64,000 nt of DNA from positions 95,015,535 to 95,079,534 of the forward strand of contig OX328124.1 in NCBI GenBank assembly GCA_946811695.1, written 5' to 3'. Under the pieces are notes generated by a model. It saw only the letters and a program-made list of their open reading frames with translations. It ran no database searches and was not told the DNA's origin. This stretch comes from Gonocerus acuteangulatus. Lineage: Eukaryota; Arthropoda; Insecta; Hemiptera; Coreidae. The position numbers and the translations under genes are program-made. How positions within the stretch are numbered: position 1 is the first letter of the stretch; each line of letters opens with the position of its first letter. This document shows, in pieces, positions 1-10,513 of this stretch.

Positions 1-600
1 GGTGCTTTAATTAGGTCTGATGATAGAAACCTGGCTCGAACGTACCCTCGCGCAAGAAAAATACATGTTCTTCTTAAAGACTTTTTCTCGCTATGAGATA
101 ACTGAAATTGATTTTGGAACAGGTACATTTTCAATGGATAAATCGCCTTTGGCATCCACCTAGCATGACTACGAAACACGCCCGGCAGAACACGGCGGGG
201 CTCCTGGTACACGAAACGATACTCCTTTCTTCCCTTGCAAACGAGTGCGTTTTCAGGAAGCAGGAACAGCCTTGATTGTTTATCTTTTTATCCAACATTA
301 ACAAGAATACGACTAATTTAATTACTAGTGCTTGCCTGCTCAAATCTGATTAAAGAATAAAATAACTTAAGAAAAAAATATCTGAAAAAAAGTTTTTTTG
401 ACGAAAATGTCAATATTTCAAGGTCATTGCGGGTCGCTTAGTAGTTGTTCCATTTAACTAAAATTTTGTACAGGTCGTTATTTTGTTGATTGGAAAAAGA
501 TAGGGGGGGGGGACGTCAACTTTTAGAAAGTTGAATAAGATTTCGTACTTATTGTTGTACAATTTAATTTTAACTCATAGATACAAAAAACTGGTTGTTT
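1..600. other. gene-less stretch, nothing recognised
   Basis: AT-rich sequence with only short open frames and stops in all frames. No repeat family found elsewhere in the window is recognised here. A run of nine or more G at about 506-514 is the only odd local composition. Confidence 0.5.
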
Positions 601-603
601 TAT

Positions 604-626
604 ATACACACACACATATAAATATG

Positions 627-658
<32 letters not shown>

Positions 659-690
659 TATATACATATAAGCAATAAATTAGAAGGCTA
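604..690. repeat. (CA)n/(TA)n microsatellite
   Basis: Alternating CA and TA dinucleotides run from about 606 to 670. No terminal motif of the family A or B elements flanks it, so it looks like a free-standing compound microsatellite. The DNA from here to about 1200 is otherwise featureless and AT-rich. Confidence 0.8.
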
Positions 691-1224
691 TAGGATAAAT
701 TTATTGGATTTATAAATGATAAAAACGTATTTTTCTTTTATGTTTTCCTTAAAAAGGTCAAGAGTTTGTACATTCCGTTATATTCTTTTCATTCTTTCCT
801 GCTTTCAGTATCAAAGCAAGGACTTCAAGGACACAATTATATCTTTATTTGGCTCAGATTGTTTATTTTAAATCTATTGAAAATCGCTTCCAGGGAAAAT
901 CATATTGGGAAAATGCTTTCAATAAATTATGAAAATGAAGATAATTAATCCTAAATATTTATTTATTCGTAGGTTTTACCCTTCAAGGCTATTTGCATCT
1001 TACTATATTGGTGTAATCTTTTTGCACATTTTTTTACTTGAATGTTAGGAAACGTGTAGATTAATGAGGTATTTCTGGGTTATCAGGAAAATATATATAC
1101 ATATATATATATAGTGTTCTGACATCAAGGGAATATCCATGTGTTCAACGGGCACAATTGTAAGACAATTAGTTGGTAATGTAGTATTTAGTCTATGTGC
1201 GGGCTACATTCAAATTAAGCAGGC

Positions 1225-1416
1225 TACATACGATCAGGCAGGACTGTCAGTTCAAACTGAACATTCCGCCTGAAGGCCGGCCTACGGATGGAATGACCAG
1301 CCTTCAAAAGTTCAGGCGAATCTGAAATATCTTTCAGCATCAATCATCATGGCCTTTACTCCTGACGACGACGCGTTAGCACTTCTTGGTTTGGTAGTTG
1401 CTTTGGGTAGAAAGCA

Positions 1417-1473
<57 letters not shown>

Positions 1474-1880
1474 GTTTGGTATGGTGTGAAAATTGGTTCA
1501 AAAAAGGAGCGTAGTTTCTTATGTGACTTTTCTGACTGAATTGAAGTTAGATCCCAAGGATTGGCACTATTTTGCACGTATAGACACAGCTCATTGTGAT
1601 AAATCGTGATAAATTCCTCTTAACAGGTGTTTTCGTGCAACATGGCTTTAACGGTCTCAGTACTAGACTGAACTGTTTGATCTGACAGCCTGAAGCCGCA
1701 AGAGGCAGCCGTGCCGTGCACACGTTCAGGGTTGCCTTTGAGTTCGTCAGGCCCGCCGGATGATCGAACATACATATTTTCCTCCGGCCGCCTGAACAAT
1801 CTTCACTGACAGACCGGCCGGAATATATACACGTTCAGGCGACGGGCTTTCCAGCGTCCAGCCTGCCTGACCGTGTGATT
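1225..1880. mobile_element. GC-richer block, possible decayed DNA transposon
   Basis: This block is clearly GC-richer than its surroundings and repeats short CAGGC/GCCTG motifs. Its left part begins with GATCAGGCAGG. Its right edge, read on the opposite strand, gives GGTCAGGCAGG, so the edges look like degenerate terminal inverted repeats. A short ATG frame at 1350-1421 encodes an acidic start followed by a hydrophobic leucine-rich run and GRK. That loosely recalls the N terminus of PIF/Harbinger transposases. A poly(A) tract interrupts the block. No transposase core is present, and the family assignment is a guess. Confidence 0.3.
1419..1472. repeat. poly(A) tract of about 54 bases
   Basis: An uninterrupted A-run lies inside the GC-richer block. 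It may be a retrotransposed tail or a mononucleotide expansion. No recognisable retroelement body ends at it. Confidence 0.9.
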
Positions 1881-2024
1881 GCTTTAGCAATTCATTTAAG
1901 CCATGTGGTTTGTTTAGGTGTCGTCATCTCATGCAGTCTGTAAGTAGATGTTTTATCGTGAGAGTTGGATTGCATATTTCACTTTTCGGCTGTTGTTGTT
2001 TGTTCATTAAGCAATTGTACGTAA

Positions 2025-3100
2025 CTCATGAATATATATATATATATATTTGTCTGTTCGCTCATTTCTGGCTTCCCTGATGGTCCGATTTTGATGAAAT
2101 TTGGTACAAAAATCCGTCGTCCAATTTGAAAGGTCAAGTTCGTTAACCAGCAAAATCCGCCCACTGGAAGATGGCGGTTGGGGCGAAATTCGCGCAGAAA
2201 AACTCTTACGTTTTTGAGTTCATAAGCTTTTAAGTACTCTTTTTATAGGCTTCTTGGGCTAGGAAAACGAATGAAACCATTTTCAAGGCGATAGCTTTAA
2301 CCGTTTTCGAGAAAATTGGAAAAATAGTTTTTGAATACCGTTTTTGGTTTGGGTACTTAGAATCACGGGATTCAGTTGAAACATTATCTGCATGTTCTAC
2401 TTTCATTAAAACTAATATGTTGAAAGTTATGTTACGTTTGGACTTAAGGAAGGGTTAGAATAAAATATTTTATGAACAGACATGAAAAGTTTTGGGAACT
2501 TCGTATACTTTCATTAATATCTCGAAAACGGTTGGGAAATCGTGGTAAGTGGATAGAAACTATTTGAAAGCTTACTAAATTCTCTACAAAAATTACTCTA
2601 AAACTATTTTTGATTAGGTTATGTCAATCGGAGAAATAAGTGCTTAAAACTTCAAATACGTCTGTTTTGTTTTTATGAACGGGTTTTTGTCGTTCTTTTT
2701 GTAATTTTTGTCTCTTTCCCTTCGTTTTTTATTGCTTTTTATTTTTGTAATTTATTATGTTAGGAAAATGTATTTGTTTGTAAAACAGGATAGGAAAAAT
2801 GAGACCACTTTTCTGTTGCTAGAAATAATGAAAATTTTGGGAACTTCGTATACTTTCATTAATATCTCGAAAGCGGTTGAAAATCTTGGGAAGCGAAAGG
2901 TTACCATTCAAAAGCTTACTAAATGCTCAACAAAAAATGTTCTGACGAAAGTTTTAATTAGGCGATGTCAATCGGAGAAATAAGTGCTTAAACCATTAAA
3001 GTAATTGATTTCGTTTATTCGAACGGTTTTTTGTCTGTTTTTATTCCTATTTTTTCATTGCTTATAGTTGGATAATGTATTTGACAATAAAATAGATTAA
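2025..3100 (+). mobile_element. family A element, 5'-truncated and 3'-incomplete copy
   Basis: The copy begins at a short (TA)n array followed by TTTGTCTGTTCGCTC. It continues through the block shared by all family A copies: the stretch around GATGAAATTTGGTACAAAA, then AAGTTCGTTAACCAGCAAAA and CCACTGGAAGATGGCG. The internal part repeats a unit containing ATATCTCGAAA-CGGTT twice, at about 2510 and 2860. The 5' hairpin and the 3' terminal signature are both missing. It encodes no protein. See 3872-5357 for the full-length version. Confidence 0.8.
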
Positions 3101-3241
3101 TTAAAATAAGAAAAACAATTCGAACAGGTAGATATCGAAAAAAGCTGTGCTTCAAATTAGAATCTATTGTTGAGTAATTATATGAATCTTTGGATAATAA
3201 TTCCAATAGTTAAAATTGTAACTAAATTGGAAAATATGTAT

Positions 3242-3574
3242 TTAATAGAACTCATTAAACCTTTTACAGAGAACTCTATTTTTTATTTTTATTTTATTGA
3301 TCAACAGGTCTTTGCATATATTTAAAAACTCTGTTGATATAACCTCTATATCGTTTTTTGTTTTTAGGCCAATCTATAATTCCTTTGGGTTAATATGTTT
3401 TTTAAATTGAAGATTTAAAGCCTCAACAGGAATATTTGTGTAATCACCCTTCAAAGTTAATTTATTAGAATCATGAGTGTCCGTTTTTGTGTTACAACTA
3501 ACAATCTTTGAAAACGAAGTTTGACTATCCTTGTTATTGTTATTTTCCTTCTGTTTGGCCGAGATTTTCTATTC
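3242..3574 (-). pseudogene. decayed coding-like frame, unrecognised
   Basis: On the minus strand about 110 codons are open except for one internal TAG. The frame reads through KISAKQKENNNNKDSQTSF and, after the stop, IGLKTKNDIEVISTEFLNI before a TAA at 3242-3244. It is rich in Asn and Lys, as is common for AT-rich arthropod retroelement ORF1 proteins, but no diagnostic motif is visible. It may be a broken transposable-element frame or chance. No start codon or promoter supports it as a gene. Confidence 0.3.
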
Positions 3575-4008
3575 ATGATCTAATTATCCTTGAATTTTTT
3601 GACTAGATCAAGAACCTAATTTAAGCACCCTTAAATTCCTTAATTTAATTGAGGAAGTTTATCAAGCTTGATATAATCACTTTTGGGTTAATACGGGTGG
3701 TCTATACAGAGTCCTTTGTTTGTAAACACAAAGAGCCTTCTGAGTAACGGTAAAGGGCAGTAAAAGTATATGACTTTACCTGGAAGCAGACCCTGATTAC
3801 AGAGAATTACAATACGAGACCTCATTCTTTCTTTCGCCAGCTCCCGTGTAACACCTGAGATCTGTTTATATTGTTAGCGCGGTTCCTCCCTCCCTTCATA
3901 GGGAGGAACCCCGCTTATAAAATTGATCTCATGAAAAAATCCGGGTTCCGACTAGAAAATTTCGCGTTTCAGAACCCCTAGAGACCGAAAATAACAGTGG
4001 TTCAAATT

Positions 4009-4009
<1 letters not shown>

Positions 4010-4069
<60 letters not shown>
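4010..4069. repeat. (TA)n microsatellite inside family A
   Basis: About 30 TA units sit at the fixed internal position seen in other family A copies, directly before TTTGTCTGTT. Confidence 0.95.
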
Positions 4070-4075
<6 letters not shown>

Positions 4076-5234
4076 CTGTTATTTGAAAGGTCAAGTTCGT
4101 TAACCAGCAAAACCTGCCCACTGGAAGATGGCGTTTGGGGCGAAATTCGCGCAAATAAAATCGCAACGCTTACATTTTTGAGTTCATATGTTTGTAAGTA
4201 CTCGTTTTGTAGGCTTCTTGGCCTAGGAAAACGAATGAAACCGTTTTTAAGGCGATAGCTTTAACCGTTTTCGAGAAAATTGGGAACATAGTTGCTGAAT
4301 AACGTTTTTGGTTTTGGTACATAAAATCATGGGATTCAGTTGAAACATTTTTTGCATGTTCAAATTTTATCAAAACTAATATCTTAAACTTTTGGTTACG
4401 TTTGGAGTTAAGGAAGGGTTAGAATAAAATATTTTATGAACAGACATGAAAAGTTTTGGGAACTTCGTATATTTTCATTAATATCTCGAACACGGTTGGG
4501 AAATTTTCATAAGTGGATAGAAACTATTTGAAAGCTTTCTAAATTCTCTACAGAAAAGATTCTGAAACAAGTTTTGATTAGGTGATGCCAGTCGAAGAAA
4601 TAAGTGCTTAAAACTTCAAATACGTCTGTTTAGTTCTTATGAACGGGTGTTTGTCGTTCTTTTTGTAATTTTTGTCTCTTTCCCTTAGTTTTTTATTGAT
4701 TTTTATTTTTGTAATTTCTTATGTTAAGAAAATGTATTTGTGTGTAAAACAGGATAGGTAAAATGAGACCAATTTTCTATTGCTAGAAATAATGAAAAGT
4801 TTTGGGAACTTCGTATAATTTCTTAATATCTCGAAAACGGTTGAAAATCTTGGGAAGCGAAAGGTTACCATTCGAAAGCTTTCTAAATGCTCTACAAAAA
4901 ATGTTCTGACGAAAGTTTTAATTAGGCGATGTCAATCGGAGAAATAAGTGCTTAAACCATTAAAGTAATTGATTTCGTTTATTCGAATGGTTTTTTGTCT
5001 GTTTTTATTCCTATTTTTTCATTGCTTATAGTTGGATAATGTATTTTATAATAAAACTATGTAAGTAAAATAACAAAACAATTTATTGTTAGAAATATAG
5101 ATTTCCTAGATTCCAAGACCTTGTAACTAGCGGGACCCTTTCAAGTGTTGACCGACCCTTCCAGGTAAGATCGTAAATCAAGACCTTTCAAGACTGGTGG
5201 AACCAAAATAATAACTGCTTCTATTTTAATCTTA

Positions 5235-5275
5235 AGGCGATTCGCCAAAGTTGCGAAGCCTTATCAATAAATAAA
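5235..5275 (+). mobile_element. 41-bp LINE 3' tip with 13-bp target duplication
   Basis: A 41-bp segment consists of AGGCGATTCGCC, then TTGCGAAGCCTT, then an (AATA)n tail. It is flanked by direct repeats of TATTTTAATCTTA at 5222-5234 and 5276-5288. Other family A copies lack the segment (compare about 35310-35330). The same GTTGCGAA-plus-AAATAAAT end occurs at 17891-18313 (minus) and 23184-23387. It is therefore an extremely 5'-truncated insertion of the same LINE family. Confidence 0.75.
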
Positions 5276-5624
5276 TATTTTAATCTTACCAAATTAGACT
5301 AGGGATAAGAAAGGAACCGCGCTAAGATGATGCAGTTCCTGCGAGTCGGACTTTTTTGTCATGAGATTGAATGCAATGCATACATTTTTGTCATGAGATT
5401 GAATGCAATGCATACATTTTTTGATATATTTCTATTCCATTAATGAATGCCTGTTTGTCTGTGTGTCCAACAAAATTTCGTACTCTAAAGGCTTAATATT
5501 TTTTCGTTTCATTCTCTTAAATTATCGCCTTTAAATGGAAACAAAATATCGAGCTTAAACCACCAAATCTAGTATATGCTTGGGTAGAAAATGAAAACAG
5601 ACTTTTTCCAACTGTCCAGTCGAT

Positions 5625-6151
5625 ACAGTCTACTGCAGTCCTTGAGTAAAATTTGCCTGTAAGTGCCTCCCTAAGAGTACTGGGTACTGCAGTCCTTGAG
5701 TACAGTCTACTGCAGTCCTTGAGTAAAATTTGCCTGTAAGTGCCTCCCTAAGAGTACTGGGTACTGCAGTCCTTGAGTACAGTCTAGTGCAGTCCTTGAG
5801 TAAAATTTGCCTGTAAGTGCCTCCCTAAGAGTACTGGGTACTGCAGTCCTTGAGTACAGTCTAGTGCAGTCCTTGAGAAAAATTTGCCTGTAAGTGCCTC
5901 CCTAAGAGTACTGGGTACTGCAGTCCTTGAGTACAGTCTAGTGCAGTCCTTGAGTAAAATTTGCCTGTAAGTGCCTCCCTAAGAGTACTGGGTACTGCAG
6001 TCCTTGAGTACAGTCTACTGCAGTCCTTGAGTAAAATTTGCCTGTAAGTGCCTCCCTAAGAGTACTGGGTACTGCAGTCCTTGAGTACAGTCTAGTGCAG
6101 TCCTTGAGTAAAATTTGCCTGTAAGTGCCTCCCTAAGAGTAGTGGGTACTG
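5625..6151. repeat. 77-bp tandem repeat, about 6.8 copies
   Basis: Units start at 5631, 5708, 5785, 5862, 5939, 6016 and 6093, an exact 77-bp period. Each unit holds two copies of CTGCAGTCCTTGAGTA or a near variant, plus TTTGCCTGTAAGTGCCTCCC. Copies differ at only a few positions, such as CTACTGCAG versus CTAGTGCAG, so the array is young or homogenised. No coding frame spans it. Confidence 0.95.
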
Positions 6152-6170
6152 TAGAATGTAATTGATGTAT

Positions 6171-6370
6171 ACGAAGACTAGTATGGTTGGGATTCGGCTA
6201 GGAGAAAAAAAACAACGTCAGACCTTCAGAGAGAAATCTGTATTGGACGTTTCGGCTGCACTACCAATACAGATTTCTTGGATTCATTGGACCACGTCCA
6301 ATACAGATTTCTTCCTGAAGGTCTGACGTTTTTTTCTCCTAGCCGAACCCCAACCATACATTGTCTTCGT
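6171..6370. mobile_element. fold-back MITE (hairpin of about 200 bp)
   Basis: The left arm at about 6171-6249 pairs with the right arm at about 6295-6370. Both carry GTCAGACCTTCA and its complement, TCTCCTAGCCGAA and its complement, and GGTTGGG-ATTCGGC. A related half-copy lies at about 35150-35275. It has the structure of a MITE with very long inverted arms, and no coding capacity. Confidence 0.8.
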
Positions 6371-6508
6371 ATCACTGCAACGGCTAACTATCTCCATCTC
6401 CGTAATTGATGTATGTTTGTGAAAGAAAGGGAACAAAAAAAGGTGGTTTTTTTTTCAATAGATTTTAAAGCCTATTAGCGCCAGGCTATGTTTAATCCGC
6501 AGGGATGA

Positions 6509-6595
6509 TCATTTGGACACGGTTACCCATCCTAGTACTACCCAAAGCCGTCGTTGCATAATTTCGGTGATCCACAATTGCTGGTGTAGCCAACG
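6509..6595 (-). ncRNA. 5S rRNA-like sequence (pseudogene or SINE3-type head)
   Basis: Read on the minus strand this contains GATCACCGAAATTATGCAAC and then TAGTACTAGGATGGG. These match the internal promoter core of 5S rRNA (CACCGAAATTAAGC, and C box AGTACTTGGATGGG). A GTTGGCTACACC-like start lies upstream. The 3' third no longer resembles 5S and no T-run terminator follows. It is probably a 5S pseudogene or the head of a 5S-derived SINE. Confidence 0.55.
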
Positions 6596-7424
6596 TAGAA
6601 GAAAGTGGGCTATTTTTGTTGCTTGGTGTTGTTATAAGTTTTTCAGGCCGATTTCATTACGGTTATTAATATTAACCAACAAGTCGACCAGGTTGCAAAA
6701 ATCCTCTGTTCTTTCAAAGTTTTTTTTGTTCCAACGGCAAAGATGGCTACGATTAGCTAATTCATATATGAAGCAAACTAATAAAAGTATATTGGAATAA
6801 AACTTTACTAAATCATTTACCTAATACTGGCAACAATTTATGATAGAAGGTAACAAAAGCCAAATCCTAAACTTTGAACCCCCCCTGATAAGATTGGCTT
6901 ATACAAGGCTAGCTTATTATTGGACCGCAAGAGTGCGCCTATTGGAATAAAACGATTGGCACCGATTTAAAAGAGAATAATGGACGGAACGGATCGGTTT
7001 TGTCGTGGCATTGAACGAATCTTGATTGTCGATGCCCACAATAGGAGCAGGGTTGTGTCAGATCGACCCCATAGGCTCAGGGGGGCGGGAACCCTAGATA
7101 CAGCAGATTTGGGATAAATCGTAGTAAATTAGATTAAATATTTGTATATATGGACACTAAATTATTTTTCAAGTAACCAGAGAACTTTAATTGACTCATT
7201 TATAAAAACTATATAAAATCCGACTTGCAAGAACTTCGTCATCTTAGTGTGTTTCTTTATGATGATTAGATCTGTAGAAAATTCGAAAAGTTAGAATATA
7301 TACTTTAGAAAATAAGCGAAATGCCGAAAAACTGCTTTTATCTGTTGATATTATACTTTTTAGGACTTGACAAAGAATTTTTGAAACAATTCTTAAATTT
7401 TCATCGACCCTACCTACAAGATAC
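6596..7424. other. gene-less stretch, nothing recognised
   Basis: No coding frame with recognisable motifs. A short run of more mixed composition at about 6870-7100 contains CCCCCC and GGGGGG patches. I cannot assign it. Confidence 0.4.
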
Positions 7425-7441
7425 CGAAAATGATCCCGATA

Positions 7442-7507
<66 letters not shown>

Positions 7508-7640
7508 GAAACTGTTTAAGTTTTTTTGCAGTCTCATAACTAACTACTAAACGAATTCGATAACCAGCAAAATTTGTCTATTTGCAGAGGGTTTACACAG
7601 AACACAAATTACTAATTTAAGCTGGCCGTAATTAGTTAGA
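7425..7640 (+). mobile_element. family B fragment around a (TA)n array
   Basis: GATACCGAAAATGATCCC leads into (TA)n at about 7447-7503. After it come TCGATAACCAGCAAAATTTGTC and a short G-rich then TTTACACAGAACACAAATTAC stretch. The same order occurs in family B at 15900-16240 (CGATCCTACC, AATGACCCC, TA array, GTTAACCACCAAAATCGGTCC). Both terminal signatures are missing. Confidence 0.6.
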
Positions 7641-7901
7641 TAGCAATGAAGCAATAGGAAGGGAGGAGACCCGTTAAAATGTCCTTTTCGACATTTTGAA
7701 ATTTTATTATGAATTCTAGACTTTTATTTCTAGTGTTAAATATAAAATAATGTAAAATTAATAGATAAAATGCATGTAATATATAAATGTTGTCCCACAT
7801 TCATCTGCTCGGACGGACTGTAATCTGTAATAAAGATATTATAAATTAAAGAAAATTATTATGCGTTAAAACAAAATAAAAATAAATCACCCTATACTAT
7901 A

Positions 7902-9006
7902 TACAGGGTGTCCCAGTATATGTGTCCACCCCCTTTTCCTCCTAGAGTTGTTGGAATTTCGAAATGAAACTTGGTAGGTCTTAGTTATGTTGCATGAGGT
8001 TTCTTTTGAAGGTTTAGTTGACTCTGTAACATTCTCCAGTTTTTCTCCAGCGCATCTAACTCTTGATTTTCCAATGGCGGCAGGTATTTTTTATGTCTAA
8101 TCCTGATAGAGAATTTAATTTTAAGACTAATTTATTCCCAACTATCTTTTGATCCGACGCACCGTTTGCGCGTAAAACGCAAAAAACTGAAAAATATCGC
8201 CCTTTTGTAGACAAATTCCTATTTATCACTGAAACCAAGCCATTTACGTAAAAACACCTCGATACAAACGTTGTAGCCTATTAATTTTCCTTTCAAGCGA
8301 TACCAAGATCAAAGTTGTAGGTTTAATATTTAACGGGATATTATGAATGAAAAATATACCTTAAAAGTTTTAAAAAGTAACAATTCAGAAAATCGATATG
8401 AATAGAAAAAAAAGTAGCTGACATAAACAATAAAAAAAAGTACATATTTGCTTTATGAAAAAAAGTATATAAAAATTATTATAAAACAGAACAGAATAAA
8501 TTTATTTTTCCATATGAAATTATTATATCATAAAACTAAAAAAATAAATTTGCCATTGTTTTCATTCATAATACCTCTTTAAATATTTAATCTACAACTT
8601 TGATCTTGGTATCATCTGAAAGGAAAATTAATAGGCTACAACGTTTACATTGAGGTGTTTTTACGTACAAGGCTTGGTTTCAGTGATAAATAGGAATTTG
8701 TTTACAAAAGGGCGATATTTTTCAGTTTTTTGCGCTTTACGCGCAAACGGTGAGTCGGATCAAAAGATGTCTCGGAATGAATTAGTCTTAAAATTAAATT
8801 TTCTATCAGAATTTGTCATAAAAAAATACCTGCCGCCATTGGAAAATCAAGAGTTAGATGCGCTGGAGAAAAACTGGAGAATGTTACAAAGTCAACTAAA
8901 CCTTCAAAAGTAACCTCATGCAACATAACTAAGACCTACCAAGTTTCATTTCGAAATTCCAACAACTCTAGGAGGAAAAGGGGGTGGACACATATACTGG
9001 GACACC

Positions 9007-9013
<7 letters not shown>
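7902..9013. mobile_element. 1.1-kb palindromic fold-back element, termini TACAGGGTGTCCC
   Basis: The whole segment is an imperfect palindrome centred near 8457. It starts TACAGGGTGTCCCAGTATAT (about 7906) and ends with the complement GGGACACCCTGTATA (about 9000-9013). The arms carry the same reading frame in opposite orientations: VSVINRNL-TKGRYFSVFC lies at 8056-8238 on minus and at 8676-8913 on plus. The arms differ at scattered sites, so they diverged after formation. No transposase is present. Flanking TA suggests insertion at TA, but the right flank is itself a TA array, so this is uncertain. Confidence 0.8.

Positions 9014-9066
<53 letters not shown>
9010..9066. repeat. (TA)n microsatellite at the palindrome edge
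   Basis: About 28 TA units start exactly where the CCTGTATA end of the fold-back element stops. The array seems to have grown from the terminal TATA. Confidence 0.9.
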
Positions 9067-9074
<8 letters not shown>

Positions 9075-9377
9075 AATTAAATTCTTCAATTTAATATTTC
9101 AATATGAATATAACAATCATATGATTATTATATTGATGGTCTACCATACACCGAACGCCTGATAGAAAGAAAGAAGGTACAATAGGATTCTCTGGTAGCA
9201 AGTCTGTCCCGATGGAATTGAATTCTGTCACCTGTCACAGAAGTTCTGAGACGAAGAGAAATATTGCTTTTCTCCTATGTATGAACTATCATTCAATTTG
9301 AAAAGATAGAGGCCTCGTGAGCTTTAGGGGAGAAAAAGAATAAAAATTTTGACCCTCTGGAACTGTGTCATTCTAGC

Positions 9378-9528
9378 TTTTAGCGCTTTTCCTCGCTCCC
9401 TCAATAGGGTGGAAACCCTCTTATGAGGTAGACCCCATGACGCAATCAGGAAGTGCCGACTTGAAAATTTCGTGTCTCGAAACCCATATATTTAAAATAA
9501 CGTTGGTTCAAATGTAGATTTATACATT

Positions 9529-9605
<77 letters not shown>

Positions 9606-10513
9606 GTTCGCGCTCGGTAGCTGCCGTAAAAATGGACCGATTTTAATTAAATTTGGTACAATAATACTTTGTGTAATTTCAACTTGAAGTTTGTTAACCA
9701 GCAGAATCCGTCCACCGTTTCGGAAAACTGTTTGTTGGCCGAAATTTGTGCAAAAAAAATAGTTACTTAGTTGCGTTTTTAGGCTTGTAGGTACACTTTT
9801 TGTTTTTTTTTCGGGGGGGGGGAAGTGAATAATACTAGTTTCCCTAACTAATTTTCTGTCCAGATACATAAAAACGATGGATTCATTTAAAAATATTTCT
9901 ATATGTTTGATATTCAACACAATCTAAGATATTTAAGTTTTGGTTACATTAGGAGTTTTAGAGAAAACATATTTTATTAACAGATATAAGCATTTTTTTA
10001 ATTTTCGTATACTTCCTTAAATATCTTGAAAACGGTTGTGAAATCGTGTTAAGTGGACAGTGACCACTCGAAAGCTTATTAAATGTTCTACAAAAACGTT
10101 TCTAATGAAATTTTCGATAGGGCGATGTCAATCGGCTAAATAAGTGCAAACCTCGAAGGAGTTGCGTTCTTTCCTTTGAACGGTTCTTTATGTTTGTTTT
10201 CCTCAGTGCATTAGTGCTTGTTTGTTTTTAGAATTTATTATAGAAGTAAAATGAACTTGCTAGTAAAGCTAGATACTTAATATGAGAACGAAGTTTTGGT
10301 TGCTTGTAATAGAGCCTTCCGAGCAGAAGTAAAAGAGGCCGAGTGAGTAAAGTTTTTAGTACATAAAGAGCCTAATTCGAAGTTATATTCAATATTTAGT
10401 GCGTGTTCGTGATTATCGTTTTTACAAAATAATAAGTACACTTACTCCAAGCCTTCCAAATGACACCAGGTACAAGAAGATATGGAAATACGCTACAATG
10501 ACGTCGTTTTTTT
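9378..10513 (+). mobile_element. divergent family A element (A')
   Basis: It starts TTTAGCGCTTTTCCTCGCTCC with a following GGGTGGAAACCC hairpin arm. It then has CATGACGCAATCAGGAAGTG, a CA/TA array at about 9530-9601, and a body with CCGATTTTAATTAAATTTGG and TTGTTAACCAGCAGAATCCG. It ends near GGAAATACGCTACAATGACG, a weakened counterpart of the right terminal motif. Divergence from 3872-5357 is high, so it is an older subfamily. Non-coding. Confidence 0.65.
9531..9601. repeat. (CA)n(TA)n microsatellite inside family A'
   Basis: A short CA run grades into about 30 TA units at the standard internal position of the element. Confidence 0.95.

Larger units (their letters stand above)
3872..5357 (+). 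mobile_element. family A element, near full length (Helentron/DINE-like, non-autonomous)
   Basis: This is the best reference copy of family A. The left end has TTAGCGCGGTTCC (3874-3886) overlapping a hairpin with arms GGTTCCTCCCT and AGGGAGGAACC. A (TA)n array follows at about 4010-4069, then TTTGTCTGTT and a non-coding body with two internal sub-repeats. The right end has GGAACCGCGCTAA (5313-5325), the exact inverted complement of the left motif. After it come a short hairpin GCAGTTCCTGC (5332-5342) and a T-run. No open frame is conserved between copies. Subterminal inverted repeats, a microsatellite and a 3' hairpin are known for Helentron-derived DINE/mini-me elements; that assignment is inferred. 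A 41-bp LINE tip is inserted near the right end. Confidence 0.75.

Noticed and set aside
1350..1421. Short ATG frame as a start of a Harbinger transposase
   Set aside because: Only 23 codons with loose resemblance; no DDE region follows, so it is not called as a coding feature.
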